A stretch of 64,000 nucleotides of DNA, taken from contig NC_056544.1 of NCBI RefSeq assembly GCF_910596095.1, positions 5,735,655 to 5,799,654 of the forward strand, written 5' to 3'. The notes under the pieces were generated by a model. That model saw nothing but the letters and a program-made list of their open reading frames with translations. It was not told the origin of the DNA and did not search any database. The translations under genes were made by a program, and so were the position numbers. Positions 36,201-44,982 of the stretch are shown in pieces (the first letter of the stretch is position 1; each line of letters begins with the position of its first letter). The stretch is from Thunnus maccoyii (taxonomy: Eukaryota; Chordata; Actinopteri; Scombriformes; Scombridae).

Positions 36201-37528
36201 GTTTTAGGGGTTAAATGTTGACGTCAAACAACAAACATGTCGTTATGATGTGATGTTGTCCTGATGTTTCACATTCAGCTTCCATCAACACCATCAGAGG
36301 AGTTATCTCACACACACATACACACACACACACACACACATTTTTAACATCTTTGACAGACTTTATATTTACCACAAAATACTGTACATCACAATAGAGA
36401 TACTGTATACTCATATTCTCTGTTTGTTAACTTTTACTTCTTAGGTGCAGGTTGACCCCGACCCTTCTGAAGTACAGGAGGATGTGGTGGATGGCCCGCA
36501 AACTTATCCCACCTCGGCTGTAAGTAAATATACATCTAAATGAACAGTTACTTGGTGATTTTTTTCTTGATATATATTCTACTATTGCAAAGATTATAAA
36601 CTTTCATATGAGCAGTCGGTATGGAAGAGTGGCTTTCATACTATTATATGTTAAACTCTTAAACTTTTGGTTTTCTGATTAGATTTTAATATGCTTTTCT
36701 TAAAACTGAAGAATATACTTTCCCCAACCTGTATGACATAACTCTTGTGACGTTGTCCTGATGTTTCACATTCAGCGTCCATCAACACTACTGGAGGAGT
36801 TATCTCACACACATACACGCACGCACATTTTTAACATCTTTGACAGACTTTATATTTACCATGAAATACTTGTACATTACAATAAAGATCCTGTACATGC
36901 ATATTCTCTGTTTACTTCTTCGGTGCAGGTTAATTCCAACCCTTCTGTATTACTGGAGTTTGTAGTGGTTATCCAGCAAACTTCTCCCACCCCTACAGTA
37001 AGTAAATACACATCTAAATGAGCACTTACTTGGTGATTTTTTTCTGATATGTATTCTATAATTGCCCAGAACAGTTTTGTTTCTACCCTTTTTGTCTTGT
37101 GGCCTCTAAAAACAAAATTGTGTCTACATGTGAACCCTCATCACCTGTTCCATATGTCTACCAGTTGTGACCAGTTTAATCAAAAAAGTGCTGTTATTGT
37201 GGCAGGTTTTAGAGTCTTAAAGACGTTAGTAAGTAACGTTACCATGTTTCTCATGTCCAGCAGTTTACTCTCAATTCACATCCATCAGTGTTATACAAAC
37301 ACCAGATTACTATAGTTTCCTAAAAAATATGAAGTTCTCAAATGTTTGACTACAATTGACACTTACTGTTGATAACCAGTGATACAACTGAAGGACCCAC
37401 TCCACAGCTTAATGGATATTTTAGAATATATTTACTCCTTAACAGTTACTACCCTGTCTATATGAAATATGTAATATTTAAACTTGTGTTACACTTCTGT
37501 CCATCAACAGGCTCACAGCCTGCAGTGA
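28647..37528 (+). CDS. Unit 1 tandem symmetric-exon gene (novel, unrecognised family)
   Basis: The proposed gene starts with ATG at 28647-28649 directly followed by a GTAAGG donor. Intact phase-0 exons follow: A 28925-28993, B 30787-30861, C 31823-31858, B 32010-32084, a micro A of 18 bases 32861-32878, C 34630-34665, A 35245-35313, A 36451-36519, A 36929-36997. The terminal exon 37511-37528 codes AHSLQ-stop. Because every exon is 0-0, any subset stays in frame. Further decayed exon copies lie between. The product would be a short Pro/Ser/Thr- and Asp-rich protein with no signal peptide, span or known domain. It is paralogous to unit 2, which carries a RING-like end that unit 1 lacks. It may be expressed, alternatively spliced, or a decaying copy. 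Confidence 0.5.
28925..28993 (+). CDS. Unit 1 type-A exon 1
   Basis: Acceptor ttcttcggttcag, 23 codons G-D-S-N-H-L-E-L-Q-G-I-V-V ... Q-A-S-P-T-T-A, then the donor GTAAGTAAATAC. The most diverged A copy in unit 1 and the first after the start codon. Confidence 0.5.
29690..30245 (+). mobile_element. LINE reverse-transcriptase 3' end (L2/Rex-like), unit 1 copy
   Basis: Plus-strand translation gives MIKYVDVCLLYKIIYGL in one frame and KSTFSQSAFSVEAALEWNSI followed by SFRTHLKKWL in the next. These are the conserved end of ORF2 in L2/Rex-type fish LINEs (A-F-S-V ... W-N-S-I-P). The frame is broken. It lies in the intron between exons A (28925) and B (30787). An essentially identical copy sits at 59990-60580 as part of the larger duplication. 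Confidence 0.75.
30655..30742. repeat. CA/CG-rich microsatellite
   Basis: Imperfect CA run with cgcacccccgcgcgcaca, just before the acceptor of exon B at 30787. Unit 3 has no equivalent exon here. Confidence 0.85.
30787..30861 (+). CDS. Unit 1 type-B exon 1
   Basis: Acceptor tttcttatcatttag, 25 codons V-Q-C-E-T-D-P-T-A-V-Y-R-V-V-V-Y-D-D-L ... P-P-P, donor GTAAGTAAAC. Open in phase 0. Confidence 0.55.
31823..31858 (+). CDS. Unit 1 type-C exon 1
   Basis: Acceptor gatgtttcacattcag, 12 codons LPSTTPEELSHP, donor GTGAGT intact. It is one of the few type-C copies in unit 1 with a GT donor. Confidence 0.5.
32010..32084 (+). CDS. Unit 1 type-B exon 2
   Basis: 25 codons VQCETDPTAVYRVVVYGDLT then YTPPS. 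Acceptor cttattatttag and donor GTAAGTAAATAC are both intact. It matches the unit 3 exon at 61051-61125 almost exactly. Confidence 0.6.
32586..32621 (+). pseudogene. Type-C exon copy with dead donor (unit 1)
   Basis: Reads LPSTPPEELSHP, but the donor is ATGAGT instead of GTGAGT. AT at this position does not fit a U12 AT-AC donor (ATATCC), so the exon is probably skipped. The same change is in copies at 34990, 61627 and 63713. Confidence 0.6.
32861..32878 (+). CDS. 18-base micro-exon derived from type A
   Basis: Acceptor tttttggtgcag, then GTTGACCCCACCAATTCT (V-D-P-T-N-S), then the standard donor GTAAGTAAATAC. It has the first few and last codons of a type-A exon with the middle removed in frame. 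It is absent from unit 3. Confidence 0.4.
33096..33130 (+). pseudogene. Type-C exon copy with one base lost
   Basis: Homologous to type C (gctcaaccggacaaccagag then gagctttctcatccg) but 35 bases long rather than 36, with donor GTGTGT. Inclusion would shift the frame. The same lesion is present at 61946 in unit 3. Confidence 0.5.
33374..33444 (+). pseudogene. Type-A exon copy with lost acceptor and a stop
   Basis: The acceptor GCAG is GCCG here, and the frame reads S-E-stop (tctgaataa) after the D-P-S region. The donor GTAAGTAAATAC is intact. The unit 3 counterpart at about 62212-62280 has the same changes. Confidence 0.6.
33745..33990. repeat. Dispersed repeat with interstitial CCTAACCC-type text, unit 1 copy
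   Basis: gttgtgtttccatcacttca, a CCTAAC(CCT)-rich central part, and tttgtccccataagggaggt ending in gaggaaaacctgg. A duplicate lies at 62582-62840. From memory this is a common teleost repeat rather than a telomere relic. It sits in an intron of the array. Confidence 0.55.
34053..34091 (+). pseudogene. Short type-A exon with in-frame TAG (unit 1)
   Basis: A 39-base derivative of type A with codons V-G-V-D-G, TAG at 34068-34070, then Q-T-S-P-T-T-S and a good donor. The unit 3 copy (62899-62937) has TTG there and is open. Confidence 0.6.
34630..34665 (+). CDS. Unit 1 type-C exon with intact donor
   Basis: LPSTPSEELSHP with donor GTGAGT. In unit 3 the matching interval (about 63370-63400) has lost the exon body. 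Confidence 0.5.
34821..34910 (+). pseudogene. Type-B exon copy lacking its 3' border
   Basis: Starts V-Q-C-E-T-D-P-T-V-V-N-R-V-L-V but after L-T-Y runs into intron-derived text (K-V-E-F-Y-V-E-F-stop), because the end of the exon and donor are deleted. The counterpart at 63544 in unit 3 shares the deletion. Confidence 0.6.
34990..35025 (+). pseudogene. Type-C exon copy with dead donor (unit 1, second)
   Basis: LPSTPPEELSHP followed by ATGAGT instead of GTGAGT. It is identical to the copy at 32586. Confidence 0.6.
35245..35313 (+). CDS. Unit 1 type-A exon 2
   Basis: Acceptor ttctttggtgcag, 23 codons VDPDPSGLQKAGVDGQQTSP then TSA, donor GTAAGTAAATAC. The same exon begins at 63968 in unit 3, where the window ends. 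Confidence 0.6.
36279..36312 (+). pseudogene. Type-C exon copy running into a CA microsatellite
   Basis: LPSTPSEELSH is followed directly by a CA run (about 36310-36340), so the donor is gone. A CA run normally lies about 100 bases downstream of type-C exons, so a deletion has joined the two. Confidence 0.55.
36451..36519 (+). CDS. Unit 1 type-A exon 3
   Basis: 23 codons VDPDPSEVQEDVVDGPQT then YPTSA. Acceptor ttaggtgcag and donor GTAAGTAAATAT are intact. Confidence 0.6.
36776..36810 (+). pseudogene. Type-C exon copy with donor lost to CA repeat (second)
   Basis: Starts R-P-S-T-L-L-E-E-L-S-H and then runs into cacacatacacgcacg. It is similar in kind to the copy at 36279. Confidence 0.5.
36929..36997 (+). 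CDS. Unit 1 type-A exon 4 (last)
   Basis: Acceptor cttcggtgcag, 23 codons V-N-S-N-P-S-V-L-L-E-F-V-V-V-I ... T-S-P-T-P-T, donor GTAAGTAAATAC. The hydrophobic middle differs from other A copies. Confidence 0.55.
37511..37528 (+). CDS. Unit 1 terminal exon (AHSLQ-stop)
   Basis: Acceptor cttctgtccatcaacag, then GCTCACAGCCTGCAG and TGA. It reads in phase 0 after type-A exons. The first residues (A-H-S-L) equal those near the start of the large unit 2 exon at 47262 (V-S-A-H-S-L-Y). This may be homology or chance. Confidence 0.4.
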   Translation, partial: AHSLQ

Positions 37529-38105
37529 GGGGCAGAGCTGCATCACAGTGAGTGATGACGACCACAGCAGCAACATGGGACACCTGAAGACAGTGAAGCT
37601 TGATGCAGGACTGAGGCAGAAGCTGCAGGACATTTTAACACAACAAATTACCTATTCTGTAGTTACTGTTTAACTACCAGGTACCTATTCTAGTATGTAC
37701 GATCTACTGTGCAATAATATGGCAATTTGGGAGGAATTTAAATTATTTAAATTATAATTATTTAACTACTAGGTACCTGTTATGTTATTGCACGGTAGAG
37801 TATGACCATTAAACTGAGCAAAAATCTGGATGTTTCAGGGAAGATGGAGTGTTGATTTCTGCAGCACTTAATAAATCTGACATGATTTTATTTCAAAATG
37901 ACCTTATTACCAACAAACACCTCCAGCCTGGACAGCAAACCATCTACTGTTCATGTCCACTCTGTCGCAGTCTTTGGGAGAAATGTCCTTGTTGCCTGAG
38001 CAGATCTGGCTGTGATTCTTCTCTTCTTTTTCTCAGTATTAATGTGAAAAGTTAACCAAATTATATTACAATTGTTTGAATGTAATGTACTGTAACAACA
38101 TTAAA
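37529..38105 (+). terminator. Presumed unit 1 3' UTR and polyadenylation signal
   Basis: ATTAAA at 38100-38105 follows about 570 bases of non-coding sequence. Part of it (about 37640-37915) is repeated at 38525-38815. Confidence 0.35.
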
Positions 38106-38815
38106 GCCAATGTAATACAAGGCCAGCAGACTTGTCATCATGGATTATTATCACATTTTGGTTGATGTGGACACTTGGTAACACAAACAGCATTAGATCA
38201 TTTTCAGTAAACTGTTGCAAATAATATATGTTCAGTTTCTCTGCAACCATGTTTACCCAAAACTGTACTCATAAGTTCTATATGTCACATTCAACACTTA
38301 CACTTACAGGTATATGTAGTGTATAATATGAAGGAAAAAACACCACATCAGAATTGTATAGTATAAAACTTTAGGTAACGCTTTAGAATACAGCCTGCTA
38401 CGTACATTGTAATTACTCCGTAGTTACGGTGTAATCAGTGTACCAGTACAGTACATACTAATACATACATGTAGGTACAGGGGAACAAGATGTGAAGATA
38501 TGGAGTAAGGGAGTAACAATATAGGTACTTACAAATTACTTATACTGTGGTTATTGTTTAACTACCAAGTACCTATTCTATTATAACGGAGTATGTACAA
38601 CCTACTGAGCAATAATTTGGGAAGAATTTAGAGAGAATTAATACTTTAGGTATTATTTAACTACTAGGTACCTGTTATGTTATTACAGGGTACAGTATGA
38701 CCATAAAACTGAGCAAAAATCTGGACGTTTCAGAGAAGATGGAGTGATGATTTCAGCAGCACTTCACTTCAAATCTGACATGATTTTATTTCAAAATGAC
38801 CTTATTACCAACAAA
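37640..38815 (+). repeat. Local direct duplication of 3' flank
   Basis: Two copies, about 37640-37915 and 38525-38815, share aactaccaggtacctattct-like text, taccatt/aaactgagcaaaaatctgga, gatggagtg and catgattttatttcaaaatg accttattaccaacaaaca. The family has GTACCTATTCTA-type text seen in dispersed fish repeats, so the second copy may be an independent insertion. Confidence 0.55.
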
Positions 38816-39376
38816 CAGGCAAAATACATTGCTCCCTTTTCATTTTGGGGTACTTAAAATAACTATGGGGTACATCTATGCATTTACTTCACAACAAAGG
38901 TCCAGGGGACAGTGTGTTGTCACGGATACTGTCGGCCTCTGAAGACTGTCTCAGCTGTCATTCACCTCACCAGCAAACTTCATCACTTGACTCTCGTTTA
39001 TGGCATCTTGGCTCTGCCTGCTATCGGCAGACAGAATTCACCCACCGAAGATGTCATTAACTTGCGTGTAAACACATGTTGACAATTTTGAAGTCATTAA
39101 AATGTTGAAAGTCTTCTCCTTGGCCTTTTTTTTCGTCCCGCATTACAGCTCCTCAAGGTGCAAGCTTATCTTTTTGTCAGCTCTGTGCACAGTCTTCTTT
39201 CATCCCAGGAAATAAATATATAGCTATAGCTAATATAAATATAGCTGAAGACTGTTCTCGCATTGTCCTCTGTAGTTACAGAGTAACTTATGTTGGTTGT
39301 TCCCCCCTCGTTACATTTAGTTACAGGGTAACTGCAGGGTGTGCAGGTTGTAATCTAAATCTTTCTTTTATTACAA
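38816..39376. other. Intergenic DNA
   Basis: No gene or clear repeat recognised. There are short TA-rich and GTTACA(GGGTAAC) patches near 39270-39330. Confidence 0.4.
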
Positions 39377-39381
39377 CCTTT

Positions 39382-39905
39382 TGTCATGCCCTCCACTTCT
39401 GCCTCCTCCTAGTGTGTGTGTGTGGGTGTGTGTCTCTCTCTCTCCCTTGTCTATGTCCAAATTACAGGAGTGGAGACAGGTGTGTGGGAGTCAGGCGACC
39501 AACTGCCATCCATCAGGAGTTCTGCTTAAATATTGGGTGCAACCTCCTACTCGCCGCCAGATCGCAGTCAGTCGTGCTTCTAGCCTCCTAACTTTGATTC
39601 GATTCAGTTTTGACAGCGTTCCTAATCTCTGTTTCTGTATTCCCACAGTTTGCCTTCGCCTGACTCCAGCCCTGGTCTCCTGCCTTCCTGCCTCACCTGC
39701 ACAGCCCATCCCTCTACCTAGCTCCCCTCTCCATTCCCTATACCCAGCCTCACACCCAGCCCAAGCTCCCAGGTTCCTGGCTACCAGCCCAGACCTTGGC
39801 CGCAGCCTCCCAGCTACCACCTTGCAAATAAAATCCTTTTCCAACTCTACTTGCTGCCTTCTGCCTCGGTGTCCTGCTCATGGTTTCACTAGCCTAGCCC
39901 TAACA
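39382..39905 (+). mobile_element. Solo LTR of an LTR retrotransposon (fossil)
   Basis: The 524-base unit begins TGTCATGCCC and ends CCCTAACA (TG...CA). It is flanked on both sides by the same five bases, CCTTT, at 39377-39381 and 39906-39910, an exact target-site duplication. It contains a polyadenylation-type AATAAA near 39827 and ends in a C/T-rich part. No internal coding part is present, so it is a solo LTR left by recombination. A 5-base duplication fits Ty3/Gypsy or BEL-type elements. The clean flanks suggest moderate age. Confidence 0.8.
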
Positions 39906-39910
39906 CCTTT

Positions 39911-41384
39911 GATCCCCTGCATGTTTGTAGATACAAGTTGTATACACAAAGTGCTGTTAACTTGCTGTATAACAGTCTCCTTTAAGCTGTTATATGAAAA
40001 TAAATAAATAAAAATAATACAGCCTGTTGCTTTCTAGATTTTATACGAACATATAGCCAATAGCAAACTTATTGAGTGGGGTGAAAATTCGTTGAACAAG
40101 CCATCCTGTGTCAGTATCTCTGCTTTGCTCCATATTTCAGTCAATTGAATTTTTTTTTAAAAATGCACAAAATAGACACACACTATCTCAGTATGATACC
40201 GTGAGACACAAAGCACTATACAGTACATACAATAACTACAACAAGCTTTTTCAAACTTAACATTAGGTAGATTATGAAGCCACCATTAGGTGGCATCATT
40301 GACCAATCTACATTTTATTGGTAATGTACATTTATTGAGGTGCAGTGCTTGAGATTAATTTGGATGTTCTTCTACTTCAGTATTTCCTCTTCGTCCAACA
40401 TGACACATAAATGAGGGAATTATATTTATCAAATTGCTGTTGCACAGTTGAAGTTACTATATATTCTCCACATGAAGATTTTTTTATGTAAGCTTTTGAA
40501 ATCTAAAGAATCACTTTAATTTAAATGAACTGTAAACAAAATAGAAGAACACATGGACCAGCTGCAACATTAACACTTACTGGTTTAATCCCTGTGTACA
40601 TTTGCTTTGGAGAGGAGGAGACCTCTGCAGATAATTCAGCTGCCAGTAAAAACATCCTGAACAATGAACACTGAAGAAATCCTATCCCGGAGAAGTTGGT
40701 TGTTTAACAATGAAGACAGCAACTTCCATCAACAGTCAGATTCTCTCTGCAGACTTCACTCACTCTTTATCCAGATTTCACTCTGTTCATTTGTGTCTTG
40801 ATGATCAGCTGTGTTTGAGCACTTGTGATATTTTTGTTGTCGTTTCAAAAGTCAAGCTTGTTCTGTATTGAGATGTACAGCAACAATATAGCCATGGAGT
40901 TCATTGAAGTGAGCAGAGAAATGTACAGACCCGTCAGGGTATGTGACACTTTTTTTTACTGGACTTTGACTCCAAACATTTTCAGATGTAGTTAAAACTC
41001 TGAATAACAAACGGATGAACAACATTATCTTATTTCCTTCACAGGTGTTGTTTGACACAACTATATATGAGCAGGCTCAGCAGGTCATCTGACACATGGG
41101 CTCTTAAAAGTGTCGGATAAGACACACCATAGTGTCAGGTCCACAGTAATATAAAATACCAGGTAAAATCTCATGAACTGTGTCTTGTACTTAAGTATAA
41201 AGACATGTGATCTCTTGTATGTTCTTTAGATTGCACCGGTGGCAAAAATGTTGAGGCTTCAGCAAAGAAAAGATCTGCTGTGCACTACACCTGAGCTTAA
41301 CTCTGCTCATGTGACACCACTCTGTTTGTAATGAGGAAGAGAGGAACAGTAAAGATGAAGCTTGTGTTTTCTTTCTGTTTGAAG
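39911..41384. other. Intergenic DNA between units 1 and 2
   Basis: AT-rich. About 40560-40760 resembles a dispersed fish repeat (tgaacactgaagaaatccta). An AATAAA-rich stretch lies near 40000. No convincing exon was found, although 40852-41090 shows splice-like text around ctattgagatgtacagcaac. Confidence 0.35.
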
Positions 41385-42072
41385 GCTCTGGGAGTTTGAA
41401 CTCGAGGATTTTGGTGCTGATGTAGAGCCTCTTCTCAAGCTAGTAAGATCAGAATCCTGAAAGGCTTTATTCTACAGGTCCATCAATTTTATATTTGTGT
41501 GTTTTTAACAACTCATTTATTTTACAGAGAGGGTGCAATATGGTGCAAACTATAAGAAAAAACAGAAAAAAGTATGAAATTGGTTTATTACCTACTCATT
41601 ATATTTGTATATATTTATGTATTATATATATTTCATACGTAGTTGTTAATTTGCATTACTTAGTTTTCAGTGTGTAGTTTTCTGTGTCAAACCATATATT
41701 ATCATATCAGGTTGTTCAAACAAAGAAAAAATAACAATAAAAAATTTTTAAAAATTATAGAATTTCTAAGAAATAATCTATGCTAATATACTTGCAAATT
41801 GACACGCAAAACTGTGCACTGAAAAGTATTTTCTGTCTTTTAAAGAATTGTTAAGAGGTGAGTTTGCATTCTCTATAAAAACAAACTGTTTAATACCTGC
41901 AAGTTACTCCGAAGGATATCAGGATAAAAAAATTAAGGGACCTGTAAAATAAAGAGTTACTATGAATTGTTACATTACACTTGATTTATCTGCTCATCAT
42001 TTGAGGTGAACACCAGCATGAAGATGCGACTCAACTCCTCAACTCTCCAGAGAACATCTCTCCTCAGTTTAA
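41385..42072 (+). pseudogene. Gene-Y remnant in unit 2
   Basis: Exon-like 41385-41442 codes LWEFELEDFGADVEPLLKL after a tttctgtttgaag acceptor and before GTAAGATC. It matches 52022-52079 in unit 3 (same length, same phase 1 entry). The second exon, near 41999-42072, keeps FEVNTSMKM and N-S-P-E ... I-S-P-Q-F-K text. It has lost its acceptor and an internal piece compared with 52582-52676. This copy is therefore broken. The family is not recognised. Confidence 0.55.
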
Positions 42073-42115
42073 GTGAGTCACATTTGACACACATGCACTG
42101 GAATACTTTTTGATC

Positions 42116-42871
42116 ATCTATTTTGTTCCAACAAATGTATTGTAAAAATAAATGTTTTGCAAAACTTTACATTCATAGCTGGAGCAGGAGGATTTGTCAA
42201 CCACATACACATAGCAAATTAAATTTTTTGCAATGTCCTCTGCCAGAGTGCTGTGTCTACCATATGTGTGGCATGAAGAAGCCACAAGGCACAAGTACAC
42301 CCTCCAGACAACAATACAAACTGTGAATAAGGCCAGTGAAAGTCCTTCCTCGTCCTACTTCCATTCAGGAAGTGAGGTGTCAGCTGCAGCTCCGACCACC
42401 AGTTGCCGGGACAACAGCAACCTCAGTCTCTGTGACAGCAAGTCCCACCCTAGGAGCGTCACACCAGCCATGAGAGTGAGTTTGTCTGTTTGGCTCATGC
42501 ACATAATGTATACATAATGTACTTACAGTCAGTGATGACAATTCTTTGTAATTTCCACCTCTGCATGCTACATCTGTTGGCAGATTACTGCCACCAACTT
42601 TCTGTCAGTGGAATAATGTGAACCTGTGGCAGGAATGTGAATCATGTTGACAATACAGACAAAACAAGGACCCACACATAAAAACATTGCTCTGTAGCAC
42701 TACTAGTGGACAAAAACTCCACAGGGTATCTTTTATATCTAAGTTGTGATGTCATCATCTAAAAATGAACAAAATGCTCAGAATTTGAACATAATGATAT
42801 GATTTCTTTTAATCAGTGTGTCTTTTTGTGTTTTGCAGGAGCGTGTATGCGTGTATGAACAGGGGGGATAA
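42116..42871 (+). CDS. Gene-Z exons in unit 2 (unrecognised)
   Basis: An open exon from about 42233 to 42475 ends VTPAMR at a GTGAGT donor. It contains YVWHEEATRHKYTLQTTIQT and S-E-S-P-S-S-S-Y-F. The next acceptor (ttttgcag) opens phase-0 codons at 42839-42871, ERVCVYEQGG-stop. The left border is unsure; the likely acceptor is the tgccag just after 42240, or an initiator ATG at 42233. The unit 3 copy (55112-55302 plus 56607-56758) is interrupted and has stops. No domain is recognised. It could be part of gene Y or a separate gene. Confidence 0.4.
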
Positions 42872-43080
42872 AGCAGTGGTTCACTAAATACTTCCCTTTA
42901 CTTTCACAATAGTGGAATGCTCCTAAATTGAGGCATTAACAGGACCTGTTAATCAACACTGAGGGTGCTGACAACAAAAAAGTGTTCACCTGAAAACCTG
43001 CAAACCACAGGGATGAGTATTGATAGTGATCTCTCTGCTGCATGTTTTTTTTTAGTCCCTAAGTTCAGCTGAAAACGATT
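42745..43080 (+). repeat. Segmental-duplication block D1 (unit 2 copy)
   Basis: Matches 25590-25930. It includes the exon-like 42839-42871 and following 3' sequence with ggaatgctcctaaattgagg. Confidence 0.75.
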
Positions 43081-43940
43081 TCTAAAAAGTGAAGGAGTTT
43101 GTTATTATTTGATCTTCACACCTTGTGAAGCATGTTGGTCTACCTTTATCTTGGTGTTTGGCTGGGTTCTTTTTTAGGACTTGGTGGCTTCATGGTCCTT
43201 TAAAATGTGCAGGTTGGAGGGAGAAATGTGTTTACATTTGCACTTTATTACAGAGCTGCAATAAAGCGGAGAAGTGTAGAAAGCTCCTACACTTTACTAC
43301 AGAGACTGTATGATATCTGGCAATATAAAACATTGGATCAGCTTGAAATGTTTCTTGGCATTAATAAGTCTGCTTACAACTATGAATAATGCAACAAGGC
43401 TAAGAGTCTAAAAGGTCTGATAGGGACCATTAAGGGTTCTTACTAGAACTTCAAAGTTTATCTTCAAAGCAGGCAATGCTATCACAAACATAAATTAAGT
43501 TAAAAAAATACTTTCCTACCTCAAAATTATTTTTTTCTTTCTAAAATTGGCAGTGTCTGCCACAGGGTGCTACTTCCTCACATGTGGAACAATGACTAAA
43601 TTGAGCATTTGCAGAGTGAATCAGAGTGAATCAGGTGAGGTTGTCTGACATTGACTGCTGTAAGTTATTGGTTTGATTGCCTAAAAATATGTGTTTGTAT
43701 TGATTACTGACGGTGGCTGATTGTACTCAGTTTCTAACAGCAGTATGCAGTAAATAGTCACCATTTGTGTGCATGTTTTTTAACTACTTTCCTAACATTA
43801 TGTACTTAATGGTGCAATAATGACTCCTAATAAAACTTCTCATCTCAGCATTCCCATTTCCCATTCCCATTCCATTTTTTATCAGTGACACCCAGGAAAA
43901 CCTCATGTTTCTGTCAGCTGCTGTATATTCCTGTTTTCAC
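43081..43940. other. Intergenic DNA in unit 2
   Basis: No gene recognised. A tandem gagtgaatcagagtgaatca lies near 43615-43632, and tcccatttcccattcccatt near 43851-43875. Confidence 0.4.
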
Positions 43941-44982
43941 AGAGATGGGACCGGATGCAGTGGACTACAAAATTAGATACTGCCATTCTCTCAAGTGCTT
44001 GAGAACAGAATGCCTTGGTTTGGTTGCCTGGATTACTTTATATCTTCATTGAAGTCCGAGAGTGAAAGATGAAGATGAAGACTACATCAGCTGAGGGAGA
44101 GCAAAAGACTTTAAAATACAAAATTGTGATTATACACATTCATTGTCATAGATGAATGAAGTAATTATACGCAACAATGTTTTTTAGCCTAGTACAACAC
44201 ATCAAGATGAAAAGCTGTGGAAAGTCCTCGTCAATTGTTATATTTTTTTTCATCGTGAACTTACCACAGAAGCAACTAATAGGATGATTCAACAACAACT
44301 GTCATGTTGGACATCCTTTTTACACTTTTTAACACTCAGGAACAAGAAAACCAGATCAACTGTACAAGAGATACAACTCAAGATAGAGGGTAGGTTGAGA
44401 GTCTTAACTGATGTGCATGTTATCTTTGTCATTTCAGTCGGAGACACATGCGTATAGGAATTAACCATTTTTTGCAAATGGCCGTATGGTTATTTTGGTG
44501 GAAATGCCTCTGCTGTTTGAAAGAGATCTCAAAGAATCTGAGCAACAAACACTCTCAATCCTCCCTAACCGGAAATGTTACAGAATCAGAGCTGCTGTAA
44601 ATATACATAATCATTAGAGTTAAGCAGTTGACCACGCCAAAGCTTAAAAAAGAGTGAAACTCAAGATCAACCACCACACACGAAAATGACTTTACTGTGA
44701 CTTTATGAACAACACGTTTCGCCTGTACCTTCTTCTGGTTTGCTCAGCAAAATAGTGACAAGAGTAACAAGGAGAGCTGGTAGTTCATGAAGGCTGCCTA
44801 TAGCCACGTATATGATACTGACAGTGCAGTCTAAAGTTGTGGACCTACTTCGACAAGAGTTGGAAACAAAAGTCAACGTCATTCATATGAGACAGGCTTT
44901 ACTCTCGTGTTGTATCGCGTGATTAACAACTAGTTAAACCTCCACTCATCAGTAGGTTTAGAGGGTATATTTAACCGCCAAC
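43941..44982 (+). promoter_or_regulatory. Unit 2 conserved 5' block (D3), presumed promoter/leader
   Basis: Colinear with 27530-28646 and 57680-58732: gagatgggaccggatgcagt ggactacaaaattagatact, atcctttttacactttttaa, ggtaggttgagagtctta, and tcgtgttgtatcgcgtgatt near 44911-44930 upstream of the start codon. About 44640-44760 carries sequence absent from the other two units. Confidence 0.45.

Noticed and set aside
28650-37510. CRISPR-like or satellite array
   Set aside because: The repeats are exon-plus-intron duplications of uneven spacing (hundreds to over a thousand bases) with splice sites, in a vertebrate genome.
39381-40007. A 208-codon plus-strand open frame, Pro/Ser-rich
   Set aside because: It lies almost wholly in the solo LTR with its exact target duplications. 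Composition follows the C/T-rich repeat, and no coding signal is seen.
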